A DNA stretch of 64,000 nucleotides from Pampus argenteus (taxonomy: Eukaryota > Chordata > Actinopteri > Scombriformes > Stromateidae). The notes beneath the pieces were generated by a model. It was given only the letters and a program-made list of their open reading frames with translations. It ran no database searches and was not told the origin of the DNA. Where the stretch lies: assembly GCA_036937835.1 (NCBI GenBank), contig CM072879.1:14439001-14503000 (forward strand). The letters run 5' to 3'. How positions within the stretch are numbered: position 1 is the first letter of the stretch; each line of letters begins with the position of its first letter. Below are positions 1-13,502 of the stretch, piece by piece. A program made the position numbers and the translations under genes.

Positions 1-26
1 ACACACACACACACACACACACACAC
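1..26. repeat. (AC)13 microsatellite at the window edge
   Basis: Perfect AC repeat that probably continues to the left of the window. Confidence 0.95.
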
Positions 27-183
27 GATTACTCACACATACATGTTATTACAGTGGCCTGTCATTGACTTTTCTAATATTAATCTGAATCGTAATTCCT
101 TAACCTTAACCCTATTATTATTCTCTTGAATTAGTGGGTCATTTCTCAAAAATCCCTAAATGAACCAACACACTCTGTCTTAG

Positions 184-216
184 AAACAAACAAACAAACA
201 AACAAAAAATAAATAA
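184..216. repeat. AAAC/AAAT tetranucleotide repeat
   Basis: About five AAAC units pass into AAAT units. Confidence 0.8.
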
Positions 217-1389
217 ATCACACAAAACCACCTACTTTTGTATTATTAATGTACATCCAGTTTGAGCATCACAGGTGCATTGACAGGTGACAGAGCACAG
301 CAAAGCCTGAATGAATAAATGTACGAATAAATATAATGAATGTAAATGCTTCCACACAGGACGTGAGGGGTCACTGAATGGTTTGATGAGAATAATTTGC
401 ATTCTGTGACGTGGCTTTTATAGTCACCATATTGAAGCTGAATGGTTTTGGGAGACGTTGGACTGGCGTGTCATACCTCAATTAGACTACATGATATAGT
501 TACCTTTTGTGTGCCAGATTAGGTAATTTTGGAGCCATAAATTCTTGATTTGGCTGAGAGACATGGCTATAAATATATGTTGGACACTCAAGTCTTTCAC
601 AAACTGTAATTGGGCTGAATGATGTTCATCCCTCCTGATTCCCGGCGATTCACAGCACTGTAACTTTATTTTATTGCTATACTACTGCTTATAGTCATCT
701 TATGTTTTGTTTCAAATTTCAGGTTTTTTTTGTGTTTACTCGATGCTCTTTGTGTTGTAAAATTTTCCTCACATTAAGCCCATTTTTGCTTTACAGTGGA
801 AGCGCTTTAGAGTATAATGTGAAGCCTCGTCCTCTTGAAATCGGCGTCTGAAAAATTCATTTCACAAACAATGACTGCCATTCAGTTACCTTCAGAAAAA
901 ATAACAGTCTGGTATACAGTAGGTATGCAGTGTCAGTGAAAACATGTAGGAGAACGCGGAGTCCACTGTCATACACACTGTCAAAGGAATGTGTTATTAC
1001 TTATTACTAACTTAATTATAGAAAACATGAACATTTGTTTTGGCCAGTTACAGACTTTTAATGTCCGTTAAATGTAGTGTTTTGTTGCATGAATGAGCTG
1101 TTTTTGGGAAAACCTGTAGTTCCATATTCACATCTGGAGCATAGTTGTTGACAGAAATTTTAATAATATGTACTTATTCTGATATAATCAATTTCACAGA
1201 AGTTGAGGACTGTAAAACCTAAAAAGTAGAAATACACCAATCTTTGATATGACATGTGCTGTATTTAACATCTTTAATGATAAACCTGTTAAAGTCCTAA
1301 TCCTCATCTTTACTCTAAACTAAAAAAAAAAACCTTAATTGTATTTGTTTTAATCCTAAAATAAGCCCCCCTCCTAATCCATCATTTTA

Positions 1390-1995
1390 ACCCTGAACAT
1401 ACACGCCCATACACACGGGTGGTGTTGTGAGGAGGCGGGCTAGCAGGATAGATGGACATGTGAGCGCATCTCGGCCATCAGAGGGCGGGTTTGTAGCGTT
1501 GAGTGCGCAGCGTGTGGCCGCTGCTGCTGATGCTGATGCTGCTGATGATGAAGATGATGATGAGAAAGAGCGGCAGGTACGCACACCTTTCAACGTAGAC
1601 GGATGCGACTTTAAAGCTGTGCAAAGAACAATAAACAACCACCTCAGCTGTCACCTTTTTGAATGTCGTAGCTTATTCTGCTTTATCACCCAGTATTTAT
1701 CTGTTCAAACAAAAAGGAGGAGTGAGCAGGAAAAGTGCGCAGAGGCGACGGGGGAAAGAAGTGAAGATGTCCAAACGGGTCTCGTCGCGATGGGATTTGA
1801 GTTGAAGAAGACGTAAGCACCCACAAGTCACCCTGATCCAACCCGTTGTTAAGGTAACTGGGAACTTGAAAAGGCGTTTTTTTTTTTTTTTGACCGCTGG
1901 GATGTTGTGAACGACACGTCGCCTGGGACAGAAGGAGCGGGGGACGCAGAAGGAACAGAGGGGAACCAGGGCTATACGAGCACCAGGGGGGGATT
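1390..1995 (+). promoter_or_regulatory. Putative efna3 promoter and 5' leader
   Basis: Base composition changes abruptly near 1400 from AT-rich to CpG-rich, with two GC boxes (GGCGGG at 1434-1439, GGGCGGG at 1483-1489), many CGs, and an imperfect GCT/GAT triplet run at 1519-1562. I see no convincing TATA box, as is common for CpG-type promoters of ephrin genes. The transcription start cannot be fixed from sequence. If it lies near 1400-1500, the leader contains several short upstream ORFs, for example ATG at 1452 (4 codons with stop), 1530-1598 (22 codons plus stop) and 1902-1910 (ATG TTG TGA). A T run lies at about 1877-1891. Confidence 0.5.
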
Positions 1996-2108
1996 ATGGC
2001 TCTCGCAACGTTATTTTCTCTCAGCCTCATCACGCTGGCGGTTACAAACTTGCACCTGTCCAGAGCCAGCGATCGACATGCGGTGTACTGGAACAGCTCA
2101 AACCTACT
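1996..2108 (+). CDS. efna3: Ephrin-A3 coding exon 1: signal peptide and start of ephrin domain
   Basis: Encodes residues 1-37 and two bases of codon 38. The ATG has A at -3 and G at +4, and the same frame is closed upstream by a TGA at 1891-1893 with no other in-frame ATG between, so this start is well supported. Residues 2-21 are strongly hydrophobic (MALATLFSLSLITLAV...), a typical secretory signal, with a plausible cleavage near SRAS|DRH. It is followed by HAVYWNSSN (28-36), the conserved first strand of ephrin domains, which includes the sequon N33-S-S. The exon ends at a consensus donor, CTACT|GTAAGT, and its last codon is completed by the G of exon 2 (CTG, Leu38). Confidence 0.93.
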
Positions 2109-2671
2109 GTAAGTGGCTTTTCTGCAGCCCTGTCTGTGTTAACTGCAAATCAACTTGTGTTTTCTCTTTTGTTGATGCACACCTGTGTTGATAACTTGTT
2201 TACACAGATATGTGTCCATCCTCTGCCTGCTCTGGCTCTTTTAGTTACAGCCTTAAATACCTATATTAAATAACTACCAAGCAGTTTCCTCCCTTATTTT
2301 GGATAAGACATCTCCTGATTGTCTACACTAGTCAACAACTGTCTGATTAAAATTGCATCTTTTCATCTCTTGAATAATTGTGAGCCATTTCGAGTCATTT
2401 AATCAGTTTGAATAATGCATCTCCGCAGGCAAACTGTTTCGACATCTTCCACCCTGAATGCAGAGAGTGGTTCCTATAAATATTTGATTTCCTATCTCTC
2501 ACATCTTAGTCCATCTACTGCTGAACAATAATGAGTCATTTAAGCAGTCATCGTTTCATTTACTGTACTTTCAGTTTTTGTGTTGTCGATCATCCTATAC
2601 CTGCCTACCTATCATGCAGCACAGATACATAATTCACATGCACATGAGCTACCTATAAATGAGTATGCTTG

Positions 2672-2707
<36 letters not shown>

Positions 2708-3730
2708 GTCTGAGTTTACCCTTGGACTCTGATTCCTCAGACAACAGTAAGGATGCTTACCTCAGGTAAGCTTCCCCTGGCTCTGCTGTCTGTCTACCTG
2801 TGAGCTATAAAGCCAGCTTGCTGTGGGGCAGAGATCGATGTGGATTCTACTGCCTTTGTCTTCTCATTAGCCAACAGTGAATCCATCTTTCTCACATTCT
2901 TTTATCTACTCTCCTCACACAACCTCCCTCTTTGCCCCCCACTCATCTCCTCCTCCTCCTCCTCCTTCTTCTTCTCTATCTGTGTTCCTCCTCTGTCCAT
3001 TTGTATTCACCTCAGATGCGTGTCTCTCCTATCTCCTCTCTCCTGTCTCATACAGTACTTGGTTATTTTCTTTCCTCTCTTTATTTTTCTACGGTGTCTC
3101 ACTAGCCGGCCTGTCCACCTCAATTCCCTTTTTTCTGCATCTTATTACCCCCACACCCCACCCCACCCCACCCCTGCCCCCATCTGCTCCTGGTCCCCCA
3201 TTCATCTCTCAAGATCTCAGCTGAGAGTACACATACAGTAGATGATTAGAATTAGACATTGTATGAAAGTTTTTTGAGTGCATGTGAATGTGGGTTCATA
3301 TAAATATTTGAAGGTTTCCTCAAATCAAACGGCTGTAGAAACGGGTGGAGAGGTGGTGTGCGGCACCCGTTGCTCATTAATGTTGTGTGAATGGCAGAGT
3401 CACATTCAAAACTGTTTTAGATTTATGACTGCAGTTAATCCCATCAGTGTGACATGAATAGAGAAGGGGTATATTAAGTGGGACTTACTTGCATTTAAGC
3501 GTTGTAAAAGTGCACAGGTTTCTGCGCCTCATAATCACTATTAGTCCTATCTATCAATTTTAATTAGTCTTTCTGCAGTATGCTGCTGTATGTCTAAAAT
3601 GATTTTCACAGCATGGGCATGGTTGCTCAGTGTAGTTATTCATTATAGTGTTAGCACATTTCGTGGCTTTAAATTGACATTTATGTGGTTAAATGACAAA
3701 TTTGCACTCGTATTAATGAATTCAGAATAC

Positions 3731-3765
<35 letters not shown>

Positions 3766-6700
3766 GGGAGGGGAAAAAGAGAGAGAAAGAGATACAAAGT
3801 GCAGGTGTGGGTCTACATGCCTGCGTGTGCAAAACCTCTCCTTTCTCCACGGTGAGATACAAATCTCTAAAATAATGCAAAAATTGACCCAGTTTGCAGG
3901 TAGCAGACAAATCCTCTGAGCCTATGGCAAGAATACTGATGGCCATCAGGTTTTAAAAGGGATTCGGTTCTGGGCCACTTCTACACCACTCTGTCTACAT
4001 GCAAAGAGAACCAGCTGAGGGCCTTGCTTGTTCAGTGATGCAGCTCCTTTCCTTCATCCAGCTCTGGTTACAGAGAAAATCTCAAGAGAGAGCTGTAAGA
4101 AATGAAAAGCAGCAACAGAGAGCAAGAAACCAGAGGCCTTTAGGGCCAAACGCTGGTTGAGGCCTTAATTTTTTACCCTTGAGCGCAGCATTCAGCGCAG
4201 ATGGTTACCGCACAGCTGTAAGAAATGGGATCACTTGGAAGCCAAGCTGTTTATGCCAAAGCCGTGAAAATGACTTTTTATGATAATGCTCAGAAAGAAA
4301 ATGTCATGCTCTGGTGTATTGAAAGTCAAAAGGGATTGTCACACACTTGATATCCAGTAATACTGTGCTGTTTGATCATTTGCTGCTTTTCTGGGGTAAA
4401 CAACAACAACAGACAATTTATTATAGCTTTTTTCCTCTGTCTCAGACAATTTAAAACGAGATGTCTTGATTATCATAACCCAAAGAAATAGCTCAGAGTG
4501 CTTTGATTACCGCCCAAGTCTGTCATGACCACACTACCCCCCCATTAGAAATTGTTGCTCTCAGCTTCCGCTCTCAGCAGTGCGCCTGGCCAACTCGTTA
4601 CAGATGTCCCTGCTAATGGCTGACTGAGGCAGGAAAAAACACACACGCAGGCCATTAAATCATCTCGCATCTGAGGCCATCTGCCAATTAGAGGGGGGAG
4701 ATGTGGAACATCTTGCGAGCACGCGGGAGCAGCGGTGCACTGCGGTAGCCTACCCACAAGCAGCGATCCATGCTCACGCCGCCTCCTCCCATCAGGTGTT
4801 TGGACTCACTGGTGAGGCAGGCCGCATCTCCATAATTGGGCACCCCATGTCAGCATGATCAAAACAACAGCATGGCTTTCATTCACTCTCCCACTCCTTC
4901 CTTAAGTCACACAGTGTATCTACTGATGCTCGTAACGTAGCAGGACACCAGGGCAAAAAGCCTTTGTAGGGGCGCGGGAAGGCATAGCAGGAAATTTGAA
5001 AATGTGGCACATATCTCGCTGCTATATTGACATTCCCTTGCCTGCCCAGTGAGATGAAAGTTGTCTTTCGCTGTTTGTAGCTGATCCTTGGCAAGTTACT
5101 GCTCTACGTGTCTCATACTACATATAATGACCTGGTTTGGACCTGAAATGTCAGGCCTCTAAGCCACACAAAGAAAAACAACCCAAAAAAACCCCACAAC
5201 CCAATCTCTGGCACACCATATCTGATGCTACAAAATATATTATCACCTTGACAAATAGCTTCTCTGTTAGCACGAGGTGCAGCGTCCCGGTGATCAATGT
5301 TGAGTCGAGGTGTTTCTTACTCAAAAGACTCATTAACTACCAAGTTGATCTGTGCTGGTGTGTGGACTCCTATCTAGACTTGTAGGTGAGTTCCCTGCAG
5401 GGCAGAGAACTCACATCCTACAGGGAAAAGATTGTAATATTTAGTTGCAGAGAAGGGGATTGTTACTGAAAAATGAAAAAGAAAATGGAAATTGAGTGAT
5501 GGAGAAGGTGATGCAAAAAGAAAAAATCCGAAGATAGATGGAGGGAAAGAAAAAGGGTGCAAAGTGTGAAGAATATTATAGAAAGACAGAAGTGGGCATA
5601 AGAGAGATTGGAAGAAGAACACATTGGAAAGGTGGAAAGCAGAGCGGTCTTTCAGGAGAAGCAAGTAAAGGGAAAGATTGATTGAGTTGGCCAAAAGTCG
5701 GGAAGGGTCAAAGAGAGCACAGGTTTTACCGGATATGGAAGTTAGGTTATTTGGCTGAATGTGCTGTAGCTGCTGTTTTCTGAGGAGATGATACTCAAGG
5801 GAGTTGATCCGTGCTAATGTGGACACAGGCTGGATCATTCATGTGGACCAATGCTCAGAGACAATAGCTGCTGCCATTCACCTGCCCCTTTGCCCTGCGC
5901 AACACAGTGCAGACGGAGCATACAGGAGACAAGCGAATTTACTACCTGATTGCATGCACATTCGTCTGCCTACAGCTCCGTCTCTGGTCTGTCTGTGGCA
6001 ATTTTGCATACAAATTCATCTTATTCACTAACATTCAATTTGTGCCGTCGCATTCATTGTACAGCATAAGCTACCCAATATAGCATTATATAGCATGTTG
6101 GGCTTTTCATTGGTTGCAGTTGTGTTGTGAATAACACTGATTGAGTGCAAATTGACCTTTTGTACGTTTTTGAAATAAACATGTCTCTCCGACTCTAATG
6201 AAGTACTTTCCTCACCAGCTATTCGAGTTGCTTGTGAACATTTGAATGCTTTATATTCTTTATCTGGTTTAGACAGCCAGGAGATTAGTTTAATAAACAG
6301 CTCTGGTAAATGTATAGTTAACTTGACATTGTCACCTTGCTTCATTATACTGCAAATCTGCATTGGTATCACAAAACCTGGTGTGGTAAGTGGTATGCTA
6401 GGCATTTTTAGCTCATTGAAATCTGCTATGAGTCATGTAAATGGATGGAGAAACACTGAAAGGATGTTTAATGGTTTGTATGGATCCAAAAGTGTTTGCG
6501 GGGATCAATACATTTATATGGTAGGGGAAGGTGAATGGACCCTGGCCAAACAAAAACACAACAAGGTTGCTTTCTTAGCAGCAATCAATCTGGGTGCATG
6601 AGTGATCAATGTCCGAAATGCATTTTTGATTTGATTTTACAGTGTCGATAAATTGCCATGAAATATTTGGAGCTCAGCTCAAGTATTGCCTTGGAACAGC

Positions 6701-9700
6701 ATGCCCGAGAATTGATTACTACGGATTTGTCAGTCACTGCTCTAGGGTTCGTGCTCTGTGGAGGCCTTAACTATGTCTACACTAAACAAGGTCTTGGTAT
6801 AGCAGTGGCAGACTCAGTGAAGAGAGCGGTTAAAAAAAACATGAGGCTGAGCACAGATGAAAGAAAAATATATGTTTTATTAAGTCTGAGAGACATAAAC
6901 AAATTCTTAAGTTACTCCTCTGAATAAATAAAATAAGGTTTTTTATCAAAGCATACTGAACAGTACATCCAGAGGTAGGGCTGTTGCTGTTGCTCTTGGT
7001 AAACACAGATTTTACTCTACAGTGTAGTGGACATGGACAGAGAAACTCTCAGGACACATTTACACATTTAAAACCTTGAATTTAATTGATATAAATCAAA
7101 GGGAAAATGTGAAAACTTTGACTATTACGCTGTCACAATGAAGTCCGCAATCTTGTGTTCATTCTTCTCTATTCCTCTCTGGCCCCTCTAGACATCCAAG
7201 GCAACTCAAGCCTTCTCAGCTTCATTATTGTAAGGAATTGGGAGGTTTGCTGGGCCATTATATCCTGTTCATTGGCTCTGATGGGAAAGTGCCATTGGAC
7301 TCATCTAAGAGTTTTCCCAGGTGAGGGCAAGTGCTACGTTCTTCTGAGGAGTCCAAAGAAAAACATAGTTAGGCCTCTCAAAAGCTATTCGCATTCATTG
7401 CTCTGTGCTCCAAGATGATACAAACTGCACTTAACTGGCAGTGGGAACCCACAGGAGATCCCAGACCAGTCCTAATCCCAGACAGGTAGAACCAATTTCA
7501 GACTCAATGATTTGAATGCAAATGCTTTCTACAAAGAAGGGTTTCCAACTTCCAAATGGTGGCTCCACAGTACATTACACCGGGAGTCTGCACCGCCATG
7601 CCCGTTACCCACTGGGAAATTACATTGCTGCTATGATGGAAATGGCTGCCATGTAGGAAAAAGATCAAAGCTGTTGATAGGTGGATGGTCAGTAGTTGGA
7701 GTCTGAAATTATTTGGGATATGGGCCTTGTTATGCTACATGGCCTGGAAAACGATGTGGCAGCCGCAGCAGTTGGCCAAAATAATTTGTTTTGTTATTGA
7801 AGCAGAAGGCCTCTTCTGAGGTACGGCAATTGAGGTGGTATTTTGTACCGACTCAGAGTTATCAGTGTCCCTTCATAAAAAGGCAGCAAGCGAGGACACA
7901 GGTTTGTGCTCTGTCATATCTTGTTCTCTGTTCATTCCCTTCAGGACTTGAGCCGTGACAGGTCTTCCCTCTAATGCTCTTGGGTGCTTAACAACAGCGG
8001 CGTTACAAGAAGTGGAAACTGTCCTCACAGCTTAGTGGATGATACGGCTTCAGTTTTCCTTTCATACAAGGGCAATTTCCAATATAGGCAGCGTGATAAT
8101 TAGGTATTCTGTTATAATTGAGATTTTTCCTATTGAAGATGTAATTATATGAAGGTCTGAGACCCTTTGGCAGCCGTCGTCTCTGTAATGAGAATATTTG
8201 AAGAAAATTGAAATCCCTCTCTAGTGCTCTGTGCATCCAGATTGACTAAAAGTAATTTGACCCTTCAGCGGGAGCAGCAGCAGCAGCAGCAGCCGCCACC
8301 TCCAGTGCCTTAATGTAGCCCTCTTATATTGTTAGAGGGAACATTTAAATCACTACATCTTCAAGCAAAACTGTTCATATTACAAATATGGATAGCATAA
8401 GTCTTTAGAACTTGAAAGTGCGATGTAAGTAGATTGAACTGGAAGCTACGTACTGGCAAACAAATGGAAAATACCTGTGAGGAAGCTGGAGGGCTGTGCT
8501 GCTCAAATTCTTACATTTGCAGATATTTAAATACTGGCCTGGTGCTGGAATATACATTGAGTTAGGAAATCAAACACTTTTTTTTTTTTTGACATGTAAC
8601 TGTTATTGTAAACTGACCTGTACATTCAAAGCCAGTGAATTAGAGTAAAACAGCCAAGTGGTACCACACTCCTTTCTTTCTGTCCATGTTTCCATATCTT
8701 CAACCTCATCATTTAATCAGGTCTCGTGTTGGTCTGCATCAAAAATCTATTTGGAATTCATTTGCCGCCTTGATGTGTAAATTCAGTTATGGTTAATACA
8801 TGAGCTACAGCACATGCATAATCATGTCTCTCTGCTCACACACATGCATTTTTCCCCCCCCTTCCTGGTGTTCTCTCCCATTGATTTATATAGACAATAC
8901 GTGACACATCTCGCACTACTGGTATCCCCCCATCAATTGGAAGGGTCTTTCTCTCCTTCCCCATACCTTTTCTCTCTCTCTCTCTGGATCAGTGTGTAGT
9001 GTTGGTGAGAGAAGCGGCTCTACGACGCAGTCTGTTATTTGCATTTGTTTACAGCCGGGGGGGGGGGGATGATTTGAGAACAGGGACGAGAAGGGGTGGC
9101 GCCCCGCTTGTTATCACAGAATGTTGGAATACTTAACTGTAAATGACTAGATTATAGGAAAAATATACAGCGGAGACATTAGTCTACTCACCTGCTCACC
9201 ATGCTCCCCTGTTAAAACAACAACCTGTGCAAATCCTCCTCTGGCCATGTGCCAATCAGCAGGAAAGCTTTGTTTGTAAAGGTATTTATTTGCTTTGTTC
9301 AGCCGCTTTTCAGTTGCTTTGGTTTGTGCACAGACGGCATCGGTGTGCGGTTGTTCTCACCGTCATAATAGTGTGAAAACCGCCGTTTCTTACACAACAC
9401 ACAGTAGCACTTTGTGTGTACAGTATGTGTCAGAGAATAACTTGCATGGTGTTGTCTGATGGTAACGACCTGTGTAAAATACTGCATGGTCTAGACCAGC
9501 GTGTGTAAAACTGTAAGACATGCAGAGATGAGCCCAGATCCTCACCATGCTGTGTGTGGGTGTGTAGAATATCAATGTCCTGCTGTGTTCTCTCTCACTC
9601 TGCGTGTGTGTCTGACTGCTATTAGGTGGCATTTAAGGTGTTTTGATGTCTCATTGTCTTTCTGGGTAAATGTGTGTGTGCATGCATAGGTGTTTGACTG

Positions 9701-12700
9701 ATTGTCGTTGAAAGCAGAGTGATGATTCGGTCTCCTTCTCTTGGCCCTGTCAGTCTCTTTTGGTCAGTCTGTGCCTCATGCTTGTGTTTCCTTTCTGTTG
9801 GTTGCGTTTGACTCGTAGAGCAGCAGCCCTTTCTGTCTTCCTGCCGTGCCGTTTGAAGTGTTTTTGCTCGGCCTTCTGTTCCTGCTCCATTCTCACCTTG
9901 TTTGGAGTCAATGGGAAGTCCCCGAAGACTGCTTCGCTCAACCGCATTGCTGTGCGTGGGAGGAGAGTGGGCACTACCGCCCATTTACTTCCCTTTAATT
10001 TATCGCTCTATTGCTACAGAGAAAGTGAGTCACATATATTGTATCATTATTTAGAAATCCTTTCGTTCACTGCACATGTACTTGTCTTTCTAGTACAGCC
10101 TGTAAGTACACATAAGATGAGAGGAACTGTGTTTTTCTTCCTCGGCAGTCTGTGTGTTTGTGCATGTAAGTGTGTCTTTTTTAGCATAGCACACACTACA
10201 GTATACATACAGTAAGAGATAGATGGTTATGATAAATAGATTTGCTTTTGCAGCACTTAAAGGGATTCTGTGCCACTTCCCAGGAGGAAGAGGAAGAGAA
10301 AGTGAAAGAAAAAGTTATGACAAAAAATAACTAAAAGGAAGAGGAAGGATGTATGGATGGGGGAGGGAAGCATGAAAAAAAAAAAAAGGAGATGGAAGAG
10401 GTAGATATAAGGCAGTGCAGAGATGTAAAGGCAGAGAGTGGATGTTGAGATAGGGGGAGGAAGGGAGGGTATTCATATGTAGAGGAGAGGAAGAGTCTGT
10501 ATGGAGAATATTAATGGTGTGTCAGGAAATGGAGTATCTTTAAAGACCTCAACCTTTCTTGTGGTGCTCATGTGTACTGTGTCGGAAAACAAGCAGCTTG
10601 GAGGCACTGCTGTAAAAACCAGGGAAAATTGCAGAATAGGCAACTGCATCAGTGGCAGAATTTTACTCGCATATATTCATTACCAGGTGTTGCGTTTGCA
10701 GGAAACAAATTATAATGGCCAAAACAACTGGAAATGCAAAAGATGATAATTTTTTCCCCACACTAGTTCAGCAGCATTTGAATGCATTTGTTCGGCTCAC
10801 GAAAACGTGTTTATTAGAGTCGACCTGTTTGTTCTTCTTCTCTCTTTACCAAAATCAGCCCGCCTGATGGTAGAGATCTGCCTTGTAACACCTGCTTGCT
10901 GATTTAGACACAGCAAACATTTACTCTCTTTCTCACATTGTCTATCTATCTAGTATCTACAGCTCTCTTGTCCTCTCTTTTGAGTCTTTCTCATTCACGT
11001 TGCATCTCCTTCCTTCTGTATTATCGGCGCATACTCAAACACACTCGCCAATTTTTGAGTTGCCGCTGTGTCAGGACTCTGAAATCCCTCCCAGCACCTG
11101 TCAGCAGCAAGATCTACAGCAAGGAAGGAGAAGAGGAAAAAGCTGCAGGTGTGTGTGTATTGCGAGAAAAGGAATAGAGAGGAGAGAGAGAGAGAGACAG
11201 AGAAGTGACGCTCATTTACCACATGATGCAAGGAAGAAACACGCCGTCATTCGTGGAAGCCTGTGTCACAGGTGACAGTCAACGACAGGGCGAGGAACAG
11301 GCCTGTCACAGAGGCAAAGAAAGGAGGAGGCACAGGAAATGAATGTGGTATTCGTCATACAGCAAATGACAGGGAGATGTAGGGGGACTATAGGCGTACT
11401 GTATGGTGGCAGGGAGAACAAGAGAGCACATTGTTAAGAGTTAAATGATGTAGTGAAGAGAATAACATATATAGCCTCGGGTTGTTGTTTATGATGGTAA
11501 AAGCAATTGTGACACACAGCGATTGCGGAAGATGGATTTCTTCTGTGGAAATTGGTCTAATACCAAGAGGTTTATTCCCAGGGAGCCCTGAGTGCCGTTA
11601 AAACATTGTGAGCCATGATTGAAAAAAAAAAAAAAAAAGACAGAGAGAGAGACTGATAATCAAGTCTCCGGCTGTTATCTTTTTCATTTGATCTGGAGTA
11701 ATGTAAATTGGAATATCAAGCTGTCTGGCTTGTGTTTGTCAACATGAATCCAGTCTGCTAAAAGAAAGTTTCACTTGCAGCATTGTCACGATGTCCTAAT
11801 ATCCGTAACAACTTGTGACTTGGCATTTGCGAGTCATAAAACAGGTTGTAATCCCTAATTAGCAGGCTTTAATTTCCCTAACGGGAATGAACTTTTGGTC
11901 AAATTAGAGCTTCCATTAAGTTTTGATTCTAACCTCCAGCGTCTGCTGTATAGGGGTAAATTAGTGCCAAGGAAACCATATCTCTAGCTAATGTGCGGTG
12001 CCAGGAAGATAACAGCATTCTCTAAAAATGCCAGGGACATTAGTATTCCCGCGTCGTGCTTTGAGTGCGAGGTCTCAGTTTTTTAAAATCTATGAAAAAA
12101 ATCATTTGCTATTCGTCAGCAAAAACCCTGCTCCCCCCCCCATACACCCCCGCCCCCCATACCCCCTCTGCCTCCTCTTCATTAGACAGTTCATCAGCAG
12201 CCTGTCATCATATGTATTATTTATGAGCAGAGCCCGGTTTATTCTAAACACACAGCACAGGTTTCTTTAGTTACTTAGGTTTCAGTTATATTTTCGGACT
12301 AGTGTCACCCCGATTGTACTGTATAGCGAGGGAGGGGAGGGGGAGGGTGAGGCAGTGCACTTTATGCTTCAGAAAATTATGCTTTTCTGCTTAATGAGGA
12401 CTCATTCTCACCCAGCGTTGCCACTTCCACCTGAGCAGAGAGCCAGGGTTTGCTGCTTGGCCAGCCCCTGCTCAGTTCCCTGTATGCAAATATCCATTTT
12501 TCAATCAACCTTGTGGTTCTTTCTGAGGCGTTCGATATAGGTCTGGCCTTCTGCGAGGTAATTTACCCAGAATTCCTTTGACCTCCAAGGTCACCTGGTG
12601 GAATGACACCTTTAATCACTCACCTACACACTGTGTTCACGCCCTCCAAAGAGACGGAGGGAGGTCACTTAAAGATAACTGAGTGTTTATAATACTGGTG

Positions 12701-13453
12701 GTGGTGTAATAGCACTGACTGTGATGTTAACACTGCTGTATTATCATAAAACAGTGCTCACACTTAATAGGTAATTTTGCATCATAATAACATGAACCTT
12801 TATCTAGAATTGTTGACTGACTCAAGCGTTGACCAGGTAGCTGCACCTCGCCCAGGTGTCACAGACGGAGGTCATCTCAGGTCAGGCAACATTTTACTAA
12901 AAATAAATAAGAGCACACGTTATTCTTAGCAAGGTAACAACTTTCAGCTTGACAACACTATTAATGAGGCTATTAATAGTCAGAAAAAAAGTATTAAAAG
13001 TAATAAACTGTTGTATTGTCGGCATATTATACATAATAAAAGTTGAAGGTGTGAATATTATGAATCCGTAGACGTTTAATTTTTTTTTTTACCTTTTTAA
13101 TTTAACAATTTATGTGACTTTGACATTAAATTATCTGCTATGTGTCCTTCATGACTAACCTTAGCTTCTCTGTGTGGCATGAACAAAAGTTAATCATTTA
13201 ATCAGTAGGATGAAATGAAGCCCACTGGCGCATGTGTTACACACATGAACTGCTAAAAAATAAAAGACGATTATTGTTTGAACTACTGGCTTCCTACTGT
13301 TGTACTGCAAATTATATTTTTAAAACCAAATTTCCACTGTGATATTGTTACTGCTTCTAGGACTACCTGTGTCACTGCTAAGGTGTGTGTGTGGGAGTGT
13401 ATGAATGCATTATGTCAACATGTGTCCTTGCAAGTATAGAATTATAAACATAC

Positions 13454-13502
<49 letters not shown>

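Larger units (their letters stand above)
1..1389. other. Upstream intergenic sequence, no gene seen
   Basis: AT-rich sequence with many stops in all frames and no recognisable protein. It starts inside an (AC)n microsatellite and contains an AAAC/AAAT repeat near 184-216 and an A run at about 1322-1333. No exon, RNA gene or transposon was recognised. Confidence 0.6.

Noticed and set aside
1427..1816. 129-codon frame just upstream of efna3
   Set aside because: It has no ATG at its beginning, contains an acidic run from the GCT/GAT triplet array, and is in a different frame from efna3. It is better explained as CpG-rich 5' leader.
5374..5838. 154-codon frame on the minus strand
   Set aside because: It reads through a purine-rich tract whose complement gives Phe/Leu/Ser-rich sequence. 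No domain or splice signals.
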